DNA of 64,000 nt, taken from positions 59,912,501 through 59,976,500 of the forward strand of contig NC_133024.1 of the NCBI RefSeq assembly GCF_048771995.1, written 5' to 3'. A program made the position numbers and the translations under genes. The notes under the pieces are model-generated. The model did not search any database. It saw only the letters and a list, made by a program, of their open reading frames with translations, and was not told where the DNA came from. Of the stretch, positions 59,480 to 64,000 are shown piece by piece. Each line of letters starts with the position of its first letter. Positions within the stretch are counted from its first letter, which is position 1. Origin of the DNA: Taeniopygia guttata. Taxonomy: Eukaryota > Chordata > Aves > Passeriformes > Estrildidae.

Positions 59480-61120
59480 TTACTTTCTGTCAGAATTTAC
59501 AGTTGCCACCAGAGGTAGAAAGAGCACTTCAATCATCCTCCACCTGCTGAGGCAGCTGTAAAGGCTGTGTGACCTCTAATAGAGGTCACTCCAGGCATTG
59601 TTTCATTGTCAACCCTTGCTTGAGCCAGGCTCTAGGATAGCAAAGGGCTCAGCTCAATTTTGTCTCCTCAACCAGCTTCATCAGTTCTTCATAGACTTAC
59701 AGCATGTCTGACAATTTAAGACATCATCCACCTCGTGACCACAGTCATGCAAACAGCACCTATAAAAAGCACAAGAAATTCCGTGAAGCTGCCTGTGACT
59801 GAAGTTCTGTGAAGTGCCCCATCCTAAAGTCACTGTTGAGACAATTTCTAGAAGATTATTCCTTTGTTCCTTTCACAATTTCCTGTTCCTTGACCACGAA
59901 TGACCTCACTTTTGCCATCACACTTTAAACGTGTCCCTTCCATGGTGCTGTTTTTTCATATGGTATTTGCCTGATTTGCCTTTCCCATTCAGTAGGATAA
60001 GGTGATGCATGGAACACTGTAGGATGAGGTTCAGGTGATACACAGAACACTGTGGAGCATAAGGGGAGGGAACACTCGCCGAAGGAGCCCCATCTACTTC
60101 TCAGGTGAAACATCTTGTTACACTGGCATATGGAACCTTGCTCATGGATTCAGGATCCCTAAACAGGAACTTGTCAGTGATACAAGTGGCCATGTTTGAC
60201 ACACCTGAGAACAAACACTGCTCATTCATTCTTCATTAAACTCACAAGGTACCTCTGAAAGCCTTTCCTTTCTGTCCTGCTGAGAGAACTCTTCTACTGG
60301 GTTCAACACATCATTTAGAACAGTGTGTAGGAGAACAGCACTTGTGTTGAAAAAAAACCACTAACATATTTTGTGACTGGCAACACTGAGATGCTTGGTC
60401 TTAATTGCTGGTGCACTTTCTCTGAACAAGAAAAATGCATATAGGGCATGGAGAATTTGTCACATGATCTTTCCATCACAAAGGAGGCCAGTGGATCCCT
60501 CGTTAAAAATGTCTTTTTTTCTGTTGTCTTCAGCAGGAGGGATTTTTGGACAAATATACAACTAGAGCAGTAAAGAGTACCAATAATGAAAATGGAAAAG
60601 AAGAATCTGGTAGTGCTCAAGCGTTAGGCAAACAAACACTTCTCTCAGCAATGAGCATGTAGTCCCTTCAAAATCCAAGGTAAAGATACAACCCAGACCG
60701 TTCATCAGATTTCCTGTGGTCAAGTGCAAATCCAACTCAAAGGACCATTTCTTCAGACCCAGCTGGAGCCTGGCAGTGCACAGCCTGTTTGACCACACTT
60801 GTTCTTGCCTTATATGCTTCCAACAGAGGTAAGCCTATCTCCTTAGCCAAGATAATATCCATGGGCAAATACACTTGCAGTGCAAAACTACAGGTTTGCA
60901 TGAATTAACAAGAGGTTTCATTCCCTTCAAAGCAAGTTTCCCAACAGAGCAGAATGATGATAGATACTTCCCAGATCTAGTTCATAAGAATAACAGTCCT
61001 GGATGTTGGTATTTGCCAGGCATAGCTGCAAGCCTTCCTGTCTACGCAGGAAGCAAAACGCCAAACCAACTACTTTGAATGGTGCTGACATAACTTGGGT
61101 TGAATTAAAATTTCACAATA
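59480..61120. other. No firmly recognised element
   Basis: AT-rich sequence. A 42-codon stretch at 60,881-61,008 has an acceptor-like TTGCAG before it and a GTATTT after it. Its peptide includes LHELTRGFIPFKASFPTEQN. Its end phase does not fit the exon-like segment at 61,128, so it is noted but not called. Confidence 0.35.
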
Positions 61121-61127
61121 TATGCAG

Positions 61128-61227
61128 TTCTGGGCAAATGTCATGAAAATTAAAGCTGCAGAGGAAATGGCAAAAGGGGGTGAAACAAAAGAAAGAAGAA
61201 ACAAACAATGGAAAATTTTATGCAAGG
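61128..61227 (+). CDS. Candidate coding exon of a plus-strand gene
   Basis: A 100-bp segment with acceptor TTTCACAATATATGCAG and donor AAGG|GTACTA. The frame encodes FWANVMKIKAAEEMAKGGET then KERRNKQWKILCK, a charged, helix-like peptide with no recognised domain. It starts in phase 0 and ends after one base (G). That joins in frame with the segment at 62,610, giving a Gly codon. The splice fit is the main support. Confidence 0.35.
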
Positions 61228-61857
61228 GTACTACAGAAAAAAACCCACGCAAATCAACTATCCCCACAGCTATTCTAATACTAGGTTTTAAATCATTAAT
61301 TTTCATTTTAAATCATTCTAAGCACTTCATTTTCATGCAGTGGTAGGGTAAGAAATACAAGATCACTTTTCTGTCAATGAGGTTACAATTCCAAAAGATA
61401 CTTTAAATAAAAGCTGCTGTTGACTCTTGAACACAGTAACATGAGCAATGCATCTTTAAGGAATATACCCTGAAGGCTAAAAGCAATTTTCTGCTACAAG
61501 AAGCAACACAATGCTTCCACTAGGGACCTAGATATCAGTTTTTTCCTCAGACTGTCTTGTTCATACTACATGTCTTGAATGTTTCACAGCTACGTGTGAG
61601 AATGTCTAAATTGGATTTTCACTTTTGCTGGAAATGTTTTTCATCTTTACATCACATTGTAGATTTTTGTTTGCACAAAAAAGTATTTTCATTTGGGTTT
61701 TTAATTTTAATGAAATACAGACAACGCTTTCTTACTCTGACTATAGTTATCTGTTATTACCCTGGGAAATCTTCAGCACTGAAGCATTGTTTTCCTCACA
61801 AAGCAAATGCCAAGGATCTAAGAAAATTCTGAACTCCAATGCAGTATATAACTTCTC

Positions 61858-61931
61858 TTTCATTATAGTAATCTTCATTACTTACATTCTTTACTTTCAT
61901 TATAGTAGTCTTCATTACTTACATTACCTAC
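61858..61931. repeat. 37-bp imperfect tandem duplication
   Basis: Copies at 61,858-61,894 and 61,895-61,931 share TTTCATTATAGTARTCTTCA and TTACTTACATT. They differ at the marked base and at the end. Confidence 0.85.
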
Positions 61932-62609
61932 ATATTTATTCTAACTCTTAGGTTTTGTCATATTTATTGGAACCCTTAGATTCATATTTGATAATATTAC
62001 AGGGATTAATAGGTAGTGTGCATTGCATAGATACATTTCATTGTGTATCTGTTGCGAAAATGATTACATTCTAGTTTATATGGAACTGGATGGTAGATTA
62101 TATATACTAAACTGTGTTTGAAATTATATAAGGCAACAGATAAATATTATCTCAGGATCTATGTAGTTTGAGATAGTGTGTGTAACGATAATAAGAAGAC
62201 TGCAGAATTGGTGTTCTCCTATCAGAGTTTGTATAAAACTTCCTAGGTTAGAAATGAAAGAAATAATTTGATAAAAGAGCAACAAGCTACGGAAGAGTTT
62301 CTCTGCATGGGTTCTGGAGGTGTTTTGGATTGCATCTTTGAATGGTTTGGATCCTCTTTAGAGGATGAGTATAGTCCAGAACCTGACTAGGCTTCTTGTG
62401 TGAATATATTCAGTATGCCTTAGGAAGGTTACAGGGGGAAGTCTAGCACAGTTAACAACATGGGAGAGTGTTACTTTGTGAAGATGATTCAATTTATATG
62501 TCTCTTTTGGGCCTCCTTTTTGTTTCACCTTCCAGACTCAGCCCTTTTAATGGTTATCTTTGCCTGCCTTCATCTGTCATTCAATAACTTACTCTTCTTT
62601 CCTATACAG

Positions 62610-62833
62610 GTACATGCTGCTTGTTTTCCATAACTTCACTGAAGGGATGTAAAGCTGAAATTTTACAGTTTAGTATAGACTCAGATATAAAGCTTTTGCC
62701 TAGGCAAAGGCTGTCTTTGGACAACAGAGTTGTAGCTGCTGGCTGGAAGGGGGTTCTGTCCAAACCCTACTCAGAGCAGCACCAGTTTAGACATTCAGAT
62801 ATCTCCCTCAGGAGCACAGGATTCTTGGCCTAA
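62610..62833 (+). pseudogene. Exon-like segment, possible leucine-rich-repeat gene part
   Basis: A strong acceptor (TTACTCTTCTTTCCTATACAG) precedes an open frame encoding TCCLFSITSLKGCKAEILQF then SIDSDIKLLPRQRLSLDN. ILQFSIDSDIKLLP loosely fits the leucine-rich repeat pattern LxLxxNxIxxLP with one extra residue. No good donor was found after the repeat-like part (GTAAAG at about 62,650 would cut it short). It is therefore a decayed exon, or a chance frame behind a good acceptor. Confidence 0.28.
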
Positions 62834-63024
62834 AGAAATAATCCAGTATTTCCCCAAACTTTTTAAAAAGTGATCCTCACCCTCCCTACTTTTCTAATGC
62901 ATCATGTGTATGCAGCCAATTTTTTAAGACCACAAAATGTCAGATAAGTGACTTAAATTAAGGTACTACTAGCATTCAGACCTCTCTTTTGAAAACTTTC
63001 ACTTCTCCTTTTATAGAGCAGAGC

Positions 63025-63092
63025 AGGACCAGATGATTTCCAGAGGTCCCCTTCAGCCTATATTTTTCTGACTCCATGATTCTTTGTAATTT
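63025..63092 (+). mobile_element. CR1 3'-end fragment
   Basis: GATGATTTCCAGAGGTCCCC, TTCAGCCTATATTTTTCTGA and CTCCATGATTCTTTG match the CR1 terminus. It ends about 45 bp before the LRR-like segment. Confidence 0.85.
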
Positions 63093-63137
63093 CTAATTTT
63101 AATTTCTAATTCGTCTTTCTATTTTATTTCTTTGTAG

Positions 63138-63243
63138 GTTGTTTTTATTAAAAGATGGCTAGTATCTGGATGCTGCCCATGATGATATAAACTTTATTCC
63201 TAATAACATCAAGAACCTCAGTTATCTAAACAACAGAAAATGA
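63138..63243 (+). pseudogene. Leucine-rich-repeat exon relic with in-frame stops (LRRC63-like by synteny)
   Basis: After a strong acceptor (TATTTTATTTCTTTGTAG) one frame reads LFLLKDG-stop-YLDAAHDDINF then IPNNIKNLSYLNNRK-stop. The stretch YLDAAHDDINFIPNNIKNLS fits the LRR consensus (LxxLxLxxNxIxxIPxxIxxL) at nearly every key position. A TAG sits at 63,160-63,162 inside the repeat and a TGA at 63,241-63,243. An LRR protein would continue, so this copy looks broken. The human neighbour LRRC63 has the matching location and direction; sequence identity with it was not checked. Confidence 0.45.
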
Positions 63244-63244
63244 A

Positions 63245-64000
63245 AACAGATCTGTACATCATAATGCTCTGGACCATATTTGGATATTAATTATGGCAAT
63301 GAATACATTCAAAAGATTCACTGCGCCCTCTCCATCTTCTTACTCCTGTCCTATGTGAAAGTCTCATTGAAACAAAAAGAGTAGATGATAATTACATACC
63401 AGAAAACAGCTGTGGGTAGTGTAAACCCAGCCACTATTTGCAAGAATCTTGATGATAGCTGCAAGTCAAATATTCCTGTGCAAAATATAATCATTCCCTC
63501 AACTGGCCATATGTGTTCACCTACTCTTGATTTATATGATAAGGAAAGAGAAGATGTATTTCTAAATCGTGTATGTTTTTAAGCAGTGTTAAGTGTTGGT
63601 AAGATAAAAATTAAAATGGGAACCCACCCCACAGAACCTGTAGGAAAAAAAAATCTTCATACAAGACTTGTTCTTTGCTGACCTTAATGTTGATGTTATC
63701 TGTATATACATGTCTAATATATTCAGACGCTCACATTCCTGTTTTTCCAGATCACCCAGGTATTTAAACTATCATTAGAAAATACCGTATGTACAATTGT
63801 GTCTAGAATGTAAAGTGCACTATGAGAAACACATAGCATTTTTTATGTACATACCAGCTTAGTTTATTAATTCACCTAATAGGAATTAGGACAACAATAA
63901 TGTGGTCAAGGTTGGATATGATGTGAAGAGCCTATAAATACCCAGTGATCCCTCAAGTTACTAAAAATCAAGTGTTTGAACACTGAAGAGAACCAGCTCT
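63245..64000. other. End of window, nothing firm
   Basis: A 65-codon plus-strand frame ending at 63,582 encodes a mixed peptide including SVNPATICKNLDDSCKSNIP. It has no recognised domain or clear splice borders. The rest is AT-rich. Confidence 0.3.

Noticed and set aside
1-64000. CRISPR arrays, bacterial operons, riboswitches or prophage
   Set aside because: None seen. Introns, CR1 copies and avian LTRs show this is vertebrate nuclear DNA; the tandem repeats found have no spacer structure.

Overview
The window looks like songbird (oscine passerine) nuclear DNA. It has AT-rich intergenic sequence, many fragments of CR1 non-LTR retrotransposons in both orientations, two avian-type LTRs, and one SINE with a tRNA-Ile-like head joined to a CR1-type tail, the layout of the zebra finch SINE family TguSINE1. 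There are no bacterial operons. Almost every long open frame is chance, repeat or simple sequence, so genes were read from spliced exons.

The one clear gene is LCP1 (L-plastin), on the minus strand from 22,895 (ATG) to 3,710 (stop). All 15 coding exons can be placed with GT-AG introns and matching phases. They sum to 1,875 nt, or 624 residues: two N-terminal EF-hands and four calponin-homology domains. The protein differs from human L-plastin (627 aa) by one extra N-terminal residue and a four-residue deletion that removes the first ligands of the second EF-hand loop. A candidate non-coding first exon with a TATA-like box and ETS/PU.1-like sites lies at about 32.3-32.6 kb. Candidate poly(A) signals lie at 2,856 and 2,421.

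Layout: 0-2.4 kb, beyond the LCP1 3' end, with a small CpG-rich patch at 0.9-1.15 kb; 2.4-22.9 kb, LCP1 exons with CR1 copies in the introns; 22.9-36.6 kb, upstream sequence with the candidate first exon; 36.6-37.9 kb, a pure (GGGGA)17-(GAGGA)235 array; 38-51.6 kb, mostly unannotatable sequence with two CR1 copies and one 91-codon frame of unknown nature; 51.6-52.45 kb, a CpG island with a 41-bp tandem repeat and an (AAT)n tract; 52.8 kb, the SINE; 55-63.3 kb, plus-strand exon-like segments mixed with two LTRs.

The plus-strand segments at 55.3, 61.1, 62.6 and 63.1 kb have splice-site-like borders. The last encodes a recognisable leucine-rich repeat but carries in-frame stops. In mammals LRRC63 lies next to LCP1 in divergent orientation, so I infer a decayed or strongly diverged LRRC63-like gene. 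Only the LRR fragment supports this directly; the name rests on synteny recalled from human. No novel multi-gene system was found. The best leads are the altered L-plastin EF-hand, the LRRC63-like relic, and the long pentanucleotide array.
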